DNA from: Druceiella hillmani
Lineage: Eukaryota > Arthropoda > Insecta > Lepidoptera > Hepialidae
NCBI GenBank assembly: GCA_039881145.1
Contig: JAYKKI010000126.1
Span: forward strand, 3,616,501 to 3,680,500
Direction: 5' to 3'
DNA: 64,000 nt
Of the stretch, positions 45,761 through 59,300 are shown piece after piece. The stretch's first letter is position 1, and each line of letters starts with the position of its first letter. The notes under the pieces are model-generated. The model searched no databases, was not told where the DNA came from, and worked only from the letters and a program-made list of their open reading frames with translations. The position numbers and the translations under genes were made by a program.

Positions 45761-46611
45761 GACTGGCCATAATTCTGAATAATTTTAATATTATATTTGA
45801 ACTATATCACACAAAAAACTTTTTAGTAACACACTACCTCATTTTATTTGTGTAAATATGATGGCTTCTTATTTAAAATTAGTGGTCTTCCGACGAACAA
45901 TTTTTAATGTGAGTGACCTTCCTTCAAATGATTCCCTATTTTTTTATATATCACTTTACCTGATCACTTATAGTACTATTCATTTTATTCATATATTTTG
46001 GACACAAAATTTATTGCAGTCTTTCTCTGCATAAATTTTTAATTCATATTGAAAACTGATGCATATAACTGATTGAATATGACCTCATATTGAAAAAAAT
46101 TTTTTTTACCTATTTCTCTTATGAAAATAATAAAAGGAATAATATAAAAAAATTAAGACTACTGTCTAGAAAACAAAATATTATTGCAAACAGAGCATTT
46201 TATCACATCGCTCAAACAGCTGACAAAAAAAAATAAAATTTGTAATAATGTATTGTTTGCATATCACTAATGACATACTACAGTACCAACTAAATGCTTT
46301 TGATTCCTTTCCTAAAAGAAGTATGATTGAAGACCCAAATCCATCTTAGCATCTCCAACATTTAATTCATCGGCATTAGAGTAATGGTTTAACGAAATTT
46401 CTTAAATAAAATTGTTGTTAACACAACAGAAACAAACTACTAAAACATCAATCTATATACAAATATCCAAATATCACTATATGACTTCAGGTATAATTAA
46501 AAAACATCATTATACAGTATGTTCAAGATTACTTACTTGACTTACTTTTAATGTGTACAAATGTGTATACAGCTGATTATAATATTAAATTTATCTTCTT
46601 TTTTTGTACAG
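45761..46611. other. AT-rich stretch, no gene seen
   Basis: Nothing recognised. Confidence 0.4.
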
Positions 46612-46680
46612 GCTGCAAAGACACCCAATTTAGTAAATGAAATAATTAATTTGGACTTAAATCCTCAAGCATCGCAAAAG
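46612..46680 (+). CDS. Candidate phase-0 internal exon (23 codons)
   Basis: A strong acceptor (TTCTTTTTTTGTACAG) and GTGATT donor flank AAKTPNLVNEIINLDLNPQA then SQK. It is in phase with the terminal-exon candidate at 50581. Family unknown. No signal-peptide exon was located between gene 2 and here. Confidence 0.4.
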
Positions 46681-48210
46681 GTGATTTTCTAATAGATATT
46701 CTATGTACAGTTGTAAATTAGTTCCAAATTCAATTCAATCCAATGTATCATTTGATTTCAATACATTTATTCCAACAAATGAAAACATTCTGTTTATCTT
46801 AACACTGCAAAGCACAAAGTATCTTGTCGGTTCTGCCAGATAATAGAATCTATCCAATTTAAGTATGCAAAGTGAGATTAGGTATGCGCACATATATAGA
46901 TTAAGTATACACACTCAGTTTCTTGATTAATATACCTATTGTAATAGGTAATTGTTCCATTTGCATTTATTATGTTCTTTTAACCAGTTCTTCTAATCCA
47001 TATAAGTAAGTTCTTTATTTTTAAAAAAATTATTCCATTTATAAAAAAATATTATAATAAATTTTCAAACATCGTTTATTATAATATTTTAATATGTAAC
47101 ATTATTTCTTAATATTACACTATTTTTATAAAGGGGAAAATTTGTTTGTTTTTTAGGGGTTTGTTAAAATAAAAGCATCCTCGGTAAACACCAAAGTGTA
47201 CAAATAGACACAGGGTCTAAATATCTTTTTAAAATGTATAGGTATTGGGCAATAACAATTAACTAGATATTGTAGATCGTTATAAAAGTTTTTATGTTGC
47301 AAGACTGGGCCGTACAGTTTTCTATTTAACTAAAGCATATGACAGTCAGTATAGCATAAAAATCTTTTGAAGCAAACTATGTTAAAATAGGCAGCTAGAA
47401 TATTATAATATTAAAATAAATAATTATAATTTAGTATAATATTATAGTACATAATGAGAAATCAAAATGCATTTGCTCATTATGAGAGAAAAATCGGAAA
47501 ATCCATAGAATAGATGTGAAAATGTAAAAAAGATAGTTTAATTTATCGACAATTATATTTAGGGTAAAATTTAGCTGAAAACTTAGCAAGATAATTATTT
47601 ACATGCTATAAAGATAATGCTGTTTTCATAATCTCCACTCTAAATAACATATTTTATATATTTACCCAAAAAATTATTTTAGTCAAGTTAAAAGTAAAAC
47701 CATATTCGATGATTAATATTTCTTTTTCTTATCTATTCCCAAAGTATAAATAGAACCCTCATATCTATAAATTGCTTTGTCCTTTATTTTTGGTGTTGTG
47801 AAAAGTATTCTATGTTTCTTGTGAATTTTTAAGCAAACAACATTTTCATAATTTTTCAATTACAGATTCTTATGATTTTATATTTAATTTCGTAAATTTT
47901 TTTTTAATTTGAAAGAAAGTTATCGCAAAACAATGAAAGCCAAAGTGAGAAATATATTTAACCTAAACATCCGAAACTAGGGATAATAACTAAATCAAAT
48001 TCTATTCTAAATTTCTTTTCGCTTGTGATCATATTTAGCTTAGTAATTACGAAGTCAATTATTTATATATTTTAGTAGAAAGCGGTCACAGTATAGAAGA
48101 AATAAATTAAATCTAAATTTTACGATGATTGTTTACTTCCAGTATTGGTTGATTTACAACATCAGAGGTTAATGAATATATATTGGAACCTACCTGATGA
48201 ATGTTAAGAG
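46681..48210. other. AT-rich stretch, no gene seen
   Basis: Nothing recognised. Confidence 0.4.
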
Positions 48211-48211
48211 A

Positions 48212-48248
48212 ATCATTTAATCTGAATGACCTGATGACCAGTGTAAAG

Positions 48249-48305
<57 letters not shown>

Positions 48306-48341
48306 TTTACACTGGTCATCATGTCATTCAGATTAAATGAT
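48212..48341. repeat. 40-bp inverted repeat around a CA/TA microsatellite
   Basis: The arms 48212-48251 and 48302-48341 (ATCATTTAATCTGAATGACC ... CCAGTGTAAAGACA and complement) differ at one position. The core is (CA)n then (TA)n. A minus-strand open frame here is a repeat artefact. Confidence 0.9.
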
Positions 48342-48677
48342 CCTACTTTACTCTGAAGAGACCGGCAATCATGTTAAAATTACACAATTTACGTAGTTAC
48401 AGCTAAATAATATAAAAGGATTAACACAGACAAAGTTGTTAATTATTCTAAATAAAGTATTATAAAAATTAAAAAAGTATTATATAACTTATATAAGTGT
48501 CATAATGATTAAACTTAAAACTATCTTGTGTTATGTTTTTTGAGCTTTTGAGTTGGCAAAATTTATATTATTTCCGCCATTTCAATTTCTATGTCTGTTT
48601 GACTATATACATAATTGCCTGCAGATATTTTTTTATTAATTTCGGCTTTGAAAATGACCTTTTGCCCTCAACTACTA

Positions 48678-48956
48678 TGGGATATATTTGGCGTTAATTT
48701 TATGGAAATGTATTGTTCACAATTAAATGAAACTACGTGATGTAGTATTATTTCTCTACTTTCTTTAATTTCTTTACCACAACCTAGGTTTTCGTTCAGG
48801 TGGGTTATTAGCAAATCATCTTCAGGTTGGTTATTAGCAAAGATCTTTGCTAATAACCCACCTGAAGATGTTGTAATACAATGAAACCTAGGTCGTGGTA
48901 AAAAAATTAAAGAAAGTAGAAATAATACTACGTCACGTAGTTTCATTTAATTGTGT
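48678..48956. mobile_element. Palindromic foldback element, copy 3 (intergenic)
   Basis: It has the family 5' tail (TATATTTGGCGTTAATTTTA), outer repeats and inner palindrome. The CTTCAGGTKGGTTATTAGCA block is partly duplicated on the left arm. Flanks TCAACTACTAT (48667-48677) and TCAATTACTAT (48957-48967) form an 11-bp target duplication with one mismatch. Confidence 0.85.
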
Positions 48957-48967
48957 TCAATTACTAT

Positions 48968-50580
48968 CAATGGAAGCATTAAATATATATGTAAAGATGT
49001 TGAAACATCAGGAAATACAGGCAAATTATTGAAATAAATATAACTTAAGACATCAAGTGAAGTTGTGTCTTTATAAAAGATATTGGCATTTCTAATTCAT
49101 GAAATATATATTTCCTTTCTATATTGGATCTATTTCCACTAGTTAAATTCTATTGCAAGTTGTGACATTGTGATTTTTATTGGTCTGTCTTTAATTTCCT
49201 CCAGTTTCCTATATTTTCTAAAAATCAAAAAATGTTATTGTGTTCTGTTACAATTTCACTCTCTCATTTACGATTACCGTGTTGAATAAACAATGATAAA
49301 TATTTTCTTTATAACCTAAAATGGGCTCATCTGCAATCTTATAATAAAATATCTTTTTGGGGGCAGTGGACGAGCAGTTTGGCAGAATTCAGTTTCGTAT
49401 TCCAATTCCTTACCAATTAATGTTGAAATAAATAACAAGTGCTGAAATGTAGTATCTGTGCGGTTTGTGACTAAACCTTATCTGACCTGATGGAGTATTT
49501 TGATGTCCTCTGGAACAATGACATCTGACGTTTGCAAACTAATAATATAATTTTTAATAAAGTGTTGTGCCATATAATACTGAATGTATAAACTTAAAAG
49601 TCTTTAATTTTGATATCAATGACCATGTTATGTTGCTTATGTTGCTCTCATACTTGTTTTTTGAAAAAAATAAATTATATCATAAATTTTTTTTCTTACT
49701 AAAGCGAAGTGCTTTGAGATAATTAAAAGAAAATCCCATGGTTGATTATTATGTCAATATCAGGGTAAAGTCTCAGTTTAACAGTTTTATGACAGAACTA
49801 AAAATTATTTATAGCTAAACTACATTCCTATGGAATATGGAACCAAATAATATTACTATATTATTAAGATTCTATCATTATAACAGACAACAGTTTGTCG
49901 AGATAAAGCATATTGTAGAAGGTGAACACGTTCCCTTAGACATAAGATTGAAAGCATTAACATAATACTCAAATGGGGTAATAACAGCAAACTACCTAAA
50001 AACATTAGATAAATCAACTAAAAAATTGCTAACAGCTTTTCAACTCCTTAATGTGTGGCTATAGTATTTTTGCTAAAGATAACTTACTAGGTCAAAAAAA
50101 GTTTCAATCTGTCTAGTCCTCTTCTTTATTTTTTCTTCTTTCTCCAGTTTCCTTTTTCTGTTTTCGGCACCCTATTCTCCCCATCTCTTTTTACCTTCTA
50201 TTTATTCAGCCATAAACAACAGAAGCAATAAGTATCTCACATCAGGTTGTGTGCACCAAAATAAGTAAATAAATATCCCACATCAGGTACCTAGTGGAGA
50301 ATGAACTGGAAGGATCTGCTTACTGAATTAGTTTAGCAAAATATTGATGATGACATGGATTAAATCTGTATCTAAAACTGGATATTACTTTTTAATAAAA
50401 AAAAATTATTCTAAACTTCGATGAATGTTCAGCGCTTTTTCTTAATTTTGAAATGATAATGGATTGCAGACTTTATTTTCTTGAGAAATAAAAAAATCTA
50501 ACTTACCTTAACAAAATTAATTTCCTTAAGTTTTAATATAAATCGAACAATACATTCAATACATTACACTATTATTTCAG
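48968..50580. other. AT-rich stretch, no gene seen
   Basis: A short signal-like frame at 49098 (MKYIFPFYIGSISTS) meets a stop without a good donor. Nothing else recognised. Confidence 0.35.
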
Positions 50581-50625
50581 AAAAGCAGACAACTCGCCAC
50601 GAGTGTCGCAATTGCAATGAAATAA
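50581..50625 (+). CDS. Candidate phase-0 terminal exon (14 codons)
   Basis: After acceptor CACTATTATTTCAG the 0 frame reads KSRQLATSVAIAMK and stops. AATAAA signals follow at about 50692 and 50731. Partner candidate: 46612-46680. Its short length makes it uncertain alone. Confidence 0.35.
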   Translation, partial: KSRQLATSVAIAMK

Positions 50626-52134
50626 TTTGTTTATTGTGATAAAATACACTCCTTGAAAACAGATCATCAAAAAAATATTGAAATTTTGCAATAAATATTT
50701 GAAACAATAAAGTTATACTTATATTTCAAACAATAAAATAAATTATAGTTTATACATTAAAAAAAATAATATGCAGAGTTCGGCTCTTGAACAAAAACGG
50801 TTCTTTTACTTTATTTACTTGCCTGTTCAATCCCAAGTGACTTGAACCCAAAACAATGAGCTACTACAGACTACTTGGAAGAGACCCTTCAACACAGTAC
50901 GTCAAAGTGGCTGTATCAACACTCATGTTTATGGGCGGAAGTAGAACATAATAAAACAATACCTGTGTAATTGAATTCTCAGGTTTAAAACCTGATTTGA
51001 CCTGCACATCCCAACTAAGTGATATTATGATGTACATATCACAACTAAGCGAACCATGGGTGCTTTGTATCAACCAGGCCATAGCGCACATTGGTTGTTT
51101 GATATTATTGTTGCTGTTTCTACCGGCTGTGTCCCGCCCGCCTACATTTATTTTTATTATAAAGAAATATGGCAACTTGTTTAGAAGGCATCACTTTGCA
51201 TATTTACAATTTTTTTAAATTGAGATTTATATGGGATATGGCATATTAAACAAATTGCCGTATTTCCTTGTTATACCATATGCTGTTTTTTGTTATTAAT
51301 ATTTTTTAATACGTTACCTAGATTTTGGCGGTCGGCCATGGTGGATACTCAACACCCAGTTAAGATGGCATAAAACATACAAGCAAAAATAATATTAGTG
51401 AACTAATTAGTGAAATTTCGGTTAAAAAAAATATTTATCAAAGTGAAATGATGTTGTAAGATATACTATAAGTATCATGAACTTATATACTGACCTAGAA
51501 ATTAGTGTGATTTTTGAAACTAATAGATTATTTCGAAAGTTCGAGAGGGACTTTTTGGTTAAATTAACGACTCCATCCAATATAATATATATTAAAAATA
51601 TCCTGACATAATCAGAAATAATCCTGATTATATTAGACATTTATAAAATATACAAGTACTACCATTTGGAGTTAATTAGTGTAACACTACAATTTAAGTC
51701 AAAGTTTACTGTTGGAAATCTGTATAATCAAGTATTTACAGGTACATGTATAATCTATTTTAAACTTACTAGTGACACATTCTTTTATCCTAATCTGATT
51801 TTAAGTGGGCTCTCTACCTGATCTCTGAAGTGGGTATTTTGTGAATAATGAGCACATGTACATTACGTGTGGAATAATTTGATATTAGTAATGATAATAG
51901 TTCTAGATTTGTTGCACAAGATATAAATCATTAACATTTATCAAAATCTGATTACTATGTTTAGAGTAAATTCATGAAATTAAGACATATTTAAAACAAT
52001 AAATACACTCAATATTCATTATTGCGTCATTTATCGTTGAATATTTTGTGTTTAACTACATTGGTCATTTATCACAAAATATTTTGCTTCTTCATCGCCA
52101 TATGCTACTTTATCACTGAATATTTTATTTAACT
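50626..52134. other. Intergenic, with one GC-richer patch
   Basis: 50850-51150 is GC-richer with open frames on both strands but no recognised product; probably an unidentified repeat. Confidence 0.35.
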
Positions 52135-52221
52135 ATGCAAGTCATTAAAAATTGGTGTTTTGTCTTCCTCTGTCTTCAAACAAAATTTAAGCTTTATGAG
52201 TTAAGTGAAAAGGCTCATTCG
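52135..52221 (+). CDS. Weak candidate for gene 3 first exon
   Basis: ATG followed by 28 further codons, starting MQVIKNWCFVFLCLQ, with a GTAAAG donor-like site in phase 0 (after TCG). The hydrophobic stretch WCFVFLCL is short for a signal peptide and there is no similarity to exon 1 of genes 1 and 2. Confidence 0.15.
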
Positions 52222-52346
52222 GTAAAGTATTGTAAAATTTAATAGATTCAATTCCATTTTTCTTTATTTTAATTTATTTCGAAGCAAACATCTTTTCAGT
52301 TTACTTTAGATAATATTAGTCATATTAAAAAAGGCTTAGTTTAGAC

Positions 52347-52347
<1 letters not shown>

Positions 52348-52424
<77 letters not shown>

Positions 52425-52440
52425 ATACATATATATATAT
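52348..52440. repeat. (TA)n microsatellite
   Basis: About 90 bp of alternating TA with a few breaks. Confidence 0.95.
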
Positions 52441-53182
52441 AAATGTATAAAAAGTAATAAGAGCAGAATTCGAAATCCAAATTTTACAAAAAAAAAAATG
52501 ATACTATTTCCTCTGTGTTGTAAAATTTATCCACGAAAGTATAGAAATACTATTGTGTTCATATTATATCTAAACTTATCAGATATATTTTCTTACAATG
52601 GTAATTACCGTGAATATCTAAATACAAAGAAAGAAAAAGTAAAATTGTCTGAGACACTTATTCTGGCATTATATCTCACCATTGTTCAGCGACCTTTAGA
52701 TTAGTACCCATAGCATATTTGTTAATAATAATATCTCAAATCCATCTAAAGATACAGTGTCCTTATAAGTACTTAAAAAGATTTAAAGATGTGACAGTGT
52801 TAGATAGCACTTTAACCAAGTTGCTTAAGTGAGGAATATAAAGCACTCGTTAGTCGAAGTAGGCAAATTGAAAGCAGATATATTTTCATTAATAAACCCA
52901 ATGGTCTATTAATGGTCTACATTTTTAGTGGTAGACATTTTTCATTAATAGACCCAATGGTCTTTGTGTTTTAGTCTTGAAAAATATGGAAGAATAATAT
53001 TGATAAAAAGTTGTAAATTATAATATCAATATTCTAACTTATCATTTTACTTATAGATAATTTCACAGTTTATTAAAACGTTTAAGTTTTTGAATGTAAT
53101 ACCATATTACGTTTCAGATAAAAGTTGTGAATAAAAATATTTAATAATAAAAAATTGTTTCTAAATCCTTAAACAATTTCAG

Positions 53183-53338
53183 GATGAACTTAAAATTCAT
53201 TTGAGAGATGTTAAGAAATGCATGCTGCAAAGAAATGCACCTGTTGTAAATGTTACCATCGAATTGGTACATCATACCAATGGAAGTGTAGATTTGATTG
53301 CCCGTTCTAATGTAACAGAAACTGTTGGACCAATAAGT
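53183..53338 (+). CDS. Gene 3 exon 2
   Basis: 52 codons after acceptor AAACAATTTCAG; DELKIHLRDVKKC to ETVGPIS; donor GTACGT. Confidence 0.72.
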
Positions 53339-56300
53339 GTACGTATAAAATTTATAACAAATAATCACTATAACTCAATATGTTTTCGGTGATAATATAT
53401 AAGGATTCATCTTAAACTCTATCTCATATATCAGAGGGATGTTTAGCGTGACATGTGACAAGAGTTAATATATAATATATGATGTTGGGTTAAAATAAAA
53501 CTAACTTTCAAAAAATGAATTGTAATTTGGAAGAAATTTTTTTCTTTGCCATTTTACTTGTAAAAAAATGCAATATTGGTAATAAGTGTTAGAACTAGTA
53601 AAACAGTTGCTCCAATAAAAGCAACGGTTTGTTACTCTTTTTTTTCTGTAAAAAAGTTGTTTCTAATATAATGAAAGTACAGTTCATTCTTGTTACTTAT
53701 GCAATCAGTATTTACATATTTGTTATTTACATTTAAAATTCTTCAGATAATAGTTCCATATTCATGGGGAGAAATTCAGTATTTATGCATAACAAATACG
53801 CTCACAGTATAGTTTATTTGTTATCCGATGTTTGGCTTTAAATGAAACATTAGAAGTAGGGTATGGGATCAGTGGAGCAGTGCAGTGGATTAATGGCTTT
53901 CTTCAAACTCTAGATTCCTCCTGCATTTTTTGTTTTAGATTACATCAAGCCGTCGCATTTAAAATATATTCATGTAGAAATTTAAAATTACATCACAAAA
54001 TAAAAAAGACAACTTAACAAAACAAGCAACCAGAATCAAGCAACCAAAAGCTTTAAATTATTAGTTTAATTTCAAACGTAAAACCCAATACATGAAATGC
54101 TAAGTTATGGTTTAACATAATTTTTGTTTTTTTCTTTAATTGAAAGTAATTTTTTTCTCTCAATAATTTTTTTCAAACCTTAAGAATGTAGTTAGACTTC
54201 CTAGATATATTCCTGGATTTGCCATGTATGGCACTTTTTGGAAGTAGAAAGAAGTTTCATAAGATTTTAATTAAATTAAATGACGTGACGAATGAACATG
54301 AAGAAAGCTCAAATTTTTGTGACATAGTTCGACATGACCTATGGTGTCGAGTTTTTTATAGCGACACTGTAATTTCATAAATACACACGTGTGGTTATAT
54401 TAAGTATACTCCCAAATCGTATTGAATAATGCAGTCAAATTTCTCAACCCTTAAACATTTTTGCAAAATGGTTATTTTTGGTTTTCCTTGTGTGTTTGTT
54501 CATTGATCAAAGTTGAAACTTCTGTTGTACAAAGAAATAAATATTAAATGGAATTATTTATTAATTTTACTCTACACATAACCCTTATTGAAACATAAAC
54601 ACTGATTAGTAAATTTAAATTTCACAGATCTAACTCTCTCTCATTTTAATAATGAAGTTTAATAACGTAAAATAAAATAATTTTATGTTATTAAAACCTG
54701 CATACAATAAAATTAATTTGATCTGTAGAGTTTAATTTTTAACCAAAGATTTTTTACCCTGTACTCCTCACTCCCTTTATTTTAATTCTGCTTTTAGCCG
54801 ACCCAAATTCCAATAAGCATATATTTTCCTCATTTTACTAAATATTTTGTCATTATTTATTATAAATAAATATATATTTATTTATTATAAATAATCATAA
54901 TCACTGCAGGCTCTGGATCCCTGTGGAATAGTTTTGCCTAAACATCCCCATTAAAATTGTCCAGTTATATACACCTATTTAAAAATATTGTATTTATTTT
55001 GAAAGTAATTTTTGCTTATATAGTAGATATAACAGCAAGTATTATTTAACTTAATTTATTCTTCTTCTTTCATCCCGGGCATACATTTCTTCGAAGCCAA
55101 ATGTGAAGTATGCTGCCAGAATCAATGTTTTTCCATTCTTTTCTGTTTGTGGTGCTGAGATATTCCTCGATTTGTACCATGTATGTTTTCGATAGATTTT
55201 CCAATTGATGAGCTGTATTTTTTAGAGCAACTAGTGAATTTTTTAATTTGTTCATTATATATACAAGCTCAAGTAAAGCATTATTACTGAATATACTCTA
55301 CAAAATTTGATTAGTTTTGGCATTGTGATTTCCATCAAATCAAGCCAGAATGGCCTGTTAGTGATATATCTATCATTATGAAGAGTAGCAGTGAGACCAC
55401 ATCCTCTTACTGGATACTGGTCTTGATGGTGGCTTCCTCTGATCGATCGTTCTGCATCCGTACTTGATTGGTAAAGCTACTGTAGGCTGCTTGAAAAACT
55501 AGAATGACTTTTTGGCAAATATGTTCTGTCTCTAGGCTTTCCAAAGCACTGGTCTATGAACACAATCAAATGTGGACTTGAACTTGATAAAGATGATAAT
55601 GATTTTTTCATGTCTTTGTTAAATTTATTCCATGTAATATATTTTTTTCATTAATTCCTCCACAATGGGCTATTTATTTAGAATATGAAAAAGTTTATAA
55701 GTATATATAAAAAAAAACAGAGGCCCTAAAATTATACCACAGCTTTTAGCTAATTCTTCCAGTAAGTTACATCAAATCTTTTTCTTATATATGCATTGTG
55801 CTTTCTGCAAAATAATTTATTGTGCATTTAGCACAATGCGTAGCACCTAATGGATATACAAGTATTTTAATGTCGTCTTGGGTGTTACAAACTAAACACC
55901 TTTCAAGAAATGTTTGACGAAGCTGTACATAATATTGATAATACATAAATCCCCGAAGACACAGTTTAGCACTTGCGAAATTTCAGGAAATGGCCAAAAT
56001 GTTAGTCACAACTCTGCTATTGAAAAAACTTTTTGCGCATTCATTGTCATGATTTTTTTAATACTATTATTTAGAACCAAATATATCAGAATTATGCACT
56101 TCATTATGTTGTTCCTCTAATTGATTGAAGCCTTAATTTATATTTTTATAGCTTCGAGTAAAATTTATGCTGAAAGAAAATGGTAATAAGAAGACAATTG
56201 CTGAGTATAACATAAAAAACCTTTGCAAGCATTATTTGACGAGAACATTGTCAGTGAATTGGCATCTGTCTCCTGAGTGTTTCATTTCAAAGGTTGGATA

Positions 56301-59300
56301 TACTTTTATCATCAAAATTACAATTATATAATTTTCTTTCTTTCTGTATCATCAGTTGATAGAAAATGCGTAAACATTTTTATGTTATGCACTCCATTAT
56401 ATATATTATTTCCATTTGTCATAATTTTGTTGTATGTCCAGATATAATTTTATTTATTAATTTTAATGTCTACATTAAAACATAATAGTGTGAACTGTAA
56501 CAGATTGTTGGTACAATACAAAAATTATTCTAAATAACAATGAGCAAATTACCTCTGCATGTGAGGTAGCTATTCATAAGTAGTTTGTGTTTTATTTTAA
56601 TGTACTGCAGTTACCCACTATCAATAGCAATGGCAATGCTTTTTTCTCAAATACAATTAGCGTAGTGAGAAACATTACAGAACAATCATATATGAAATCA
56701 TTAAACTTGCTGTGAACAGTGGCGCATAATGAAGCTTCTTCAGCAAATACTGAAAGCCTTTCTTGCTGACTTCAGCAAATACTGAAAGACTTTCTTGCTG
56801 ACTGAGACCGCAATATTATCATTGTCTAAAAATTTTCTTACATTAAATTTTGTTGTAAAAACATAACATTTTCAAATGCAATCAGAAATTTAAAACAAAT
56901 GATAATCATGAAATTTCAAAATAATATACTAAATGGCAAGTTCTAAAAGTTTCTAGTTATCAGATTTAAAAGTTACAGCTTTTTGAAGAGCAGGCACTAT
57001 TTTTTTTATACTATTATTTCTTCAGAAGACAATATTATAGTTACTGCTGTGGAAAATTTTCTTACTCTTTGTTTTGGTGAAAATTCAATATTACTTTAAT
57101 CCATTACGTTACACAAACTAATGGCTGTTTAAATATTTCCAATGCAGGTCCACCCTTATGTCCTATAATTAATATTTATTCATGAAATTAAGGATAAATT
57201 TTGTAATATTTGCTTTATAAACACAAATATGTTACCTATCGAGTTTACGATTAGAAAACCTATGATTAATATAATTTAAACACAACCAACTCTGGTTGTG
57301 AAAAGTCTATTAAATAGTCCTGTACTTCAAAAAATGAATGGATGTCAAATTTAGGCCTGGTTTTGTTGCTGAATTTCTTTCTCTGTTACATTCATGTGGG
57401 CTGTTTCATCATATGACATACGGGTAATTGCTGTAAAATATTTCGCTTATCAATGGAAAATTAATATTTTATGTTGAGATAACAATTTTTAACTCTTTAC
57501 CGGAATAGTCATTTTGACAGACGTATATAATATCTTCCATCCAAATGGACCCATAAAAACATGGCCTCAAATTTCTTAGTACTTTGAAAATTAATTAGCA
57601 GTATAATAAAAAAAGAGTTCTTTTTAACATAAATCAACTTTTATTGACCTTCATGCATTACTTTTCATTTTAATTTTAAATTACTGGTCCCATGTTTTGA
57701 TAAAAAATGTTAGTTTTATAGTTTAAATATATAAAAAAACAAATAAAATTCAGAATAAAATTTTTGTATTAGGATTTGAGTATTTTACCCTTAACAAAAA
57801 TAAGAACTTGTTTTCAGATTAGTAATATTTACAAAAATAGCAGCTTAAACTAAAATTAAAAAATTAAAAAGCATATTTAACAGTCTCATTGTTACTCTGT
57901 GAATGCCATTTGGTACTTACTGGTAATTAATTTTTATTCAAATGTTACTTGCAAATATGTCCAAAACATTTATCACAAATTTGCAGTTGTTTATTGTGTT
58001 TTTTAGGGTCACATAAATAAAATCTTCCTATTTTATTCCTATTATAGGTTCAGTTTGTATTTGTAACTCATTTCTTTTTCTTCATTTTATCCCAAGAAAT
58101 CGTCAGTGGTAATTTTCAAATCCAATGTAAATCGTGAATATTCTAATCTTCTTTCCAGTCAGCCCATCCATTTTGTATAATGACTTCTTTTCAAATTTTT
58201 AATAAAAGAAATTCATTTGCTTTTATATATTGCAAATGAATTTTGAAAAAAATGATCCCATATCTGTCCTAAGAGTTATTTTTATTAAACATTGCAAAAT
58301 AATAACACAAGGCCAACTTTGAGTTTTCATCGATACCCAATAATTAGCACAGTTGTAGTCCATAGAATTAATGCCACCTTTGGTACTAAATGGTTATAAA
58401 ATGGAATTATATCAGAATAACCATTCGACATATGGGACACATGGAAGAGATCCTTATAACACATTGATTCTTTTTTTTGGAATATGCTAAACTAACGTTT
58501 AGTCACTCACAAATCCATAAAGAGTAGATCCTATCTGTAGATTCTTACCGGTCAAAAATTCAGGTGGTATTTCACACTTATTTTTTCACACAGTTCCTAT
58601 GTAAATCAAAACATTATCTTTTAGTTTGTCAACTAATTCTACAGTAGACAACCAAATAAAGCATAAAAGTTACTTTTATGTTCATCTTGAATAATGTTTG
58701 CTCACTGCAGTGTGGCTTTTGTTAGAATTGGAACTTGACCCCTTTAATAGGGTCTGATTTATCTATATAAATGAAAGCATCATGTAGATCATGAAAATGT
58801 ATTTTCCTCCATTGCCCTTAAACTTTCAGTATCCTTATGACTAGATATGAATATTATGGATAATAGTAACAACCCCAAAAATGCTCTTGTCTCTGTGATA
58901 CTAACATAAATTATGTAGGTCGCGTCGACGACATATTTTTCTAAATATTCGCTTATTTTTTGGTGTGTGTGACTGCATATTATCTCAATCATTTGATCAG
59001 TAATCAGCAACTGCAACAATTCAATAGGTAACATATTTTTTTTTTCTCAGGCCAGACCAATATTACACGGCTGGTGAGTTATTGTGTTAAATACGTCGGA
59101 TGGTGTTAATAGTCTTCTGACTCGTGAATTTTTTGGAGGAGCACCTGCAACTATGCTTACCTCTTTAATAGTTTGAATAGATTGCAGGTTATCATCAACT
59201 TCCTCCTCTTCCTATATTGAATTAGACAATGATTCATTAGAATCTGAAAAACATTCGAAATCTGAATTTTTTATAATCGCTAATATTATCATCATCAACT

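Noticed and set aside
50864..51218. Overlapping open frames on both strands in a GC-richer patch
   Set aside because: No recognisable domain; likely an unidentified repeat rather than a gene.
53832..54017. 61-codon plus-strand frame in intron 2 of gene 3
   Set aside because: No splice context, no homology seen, and composition like the surroundings.
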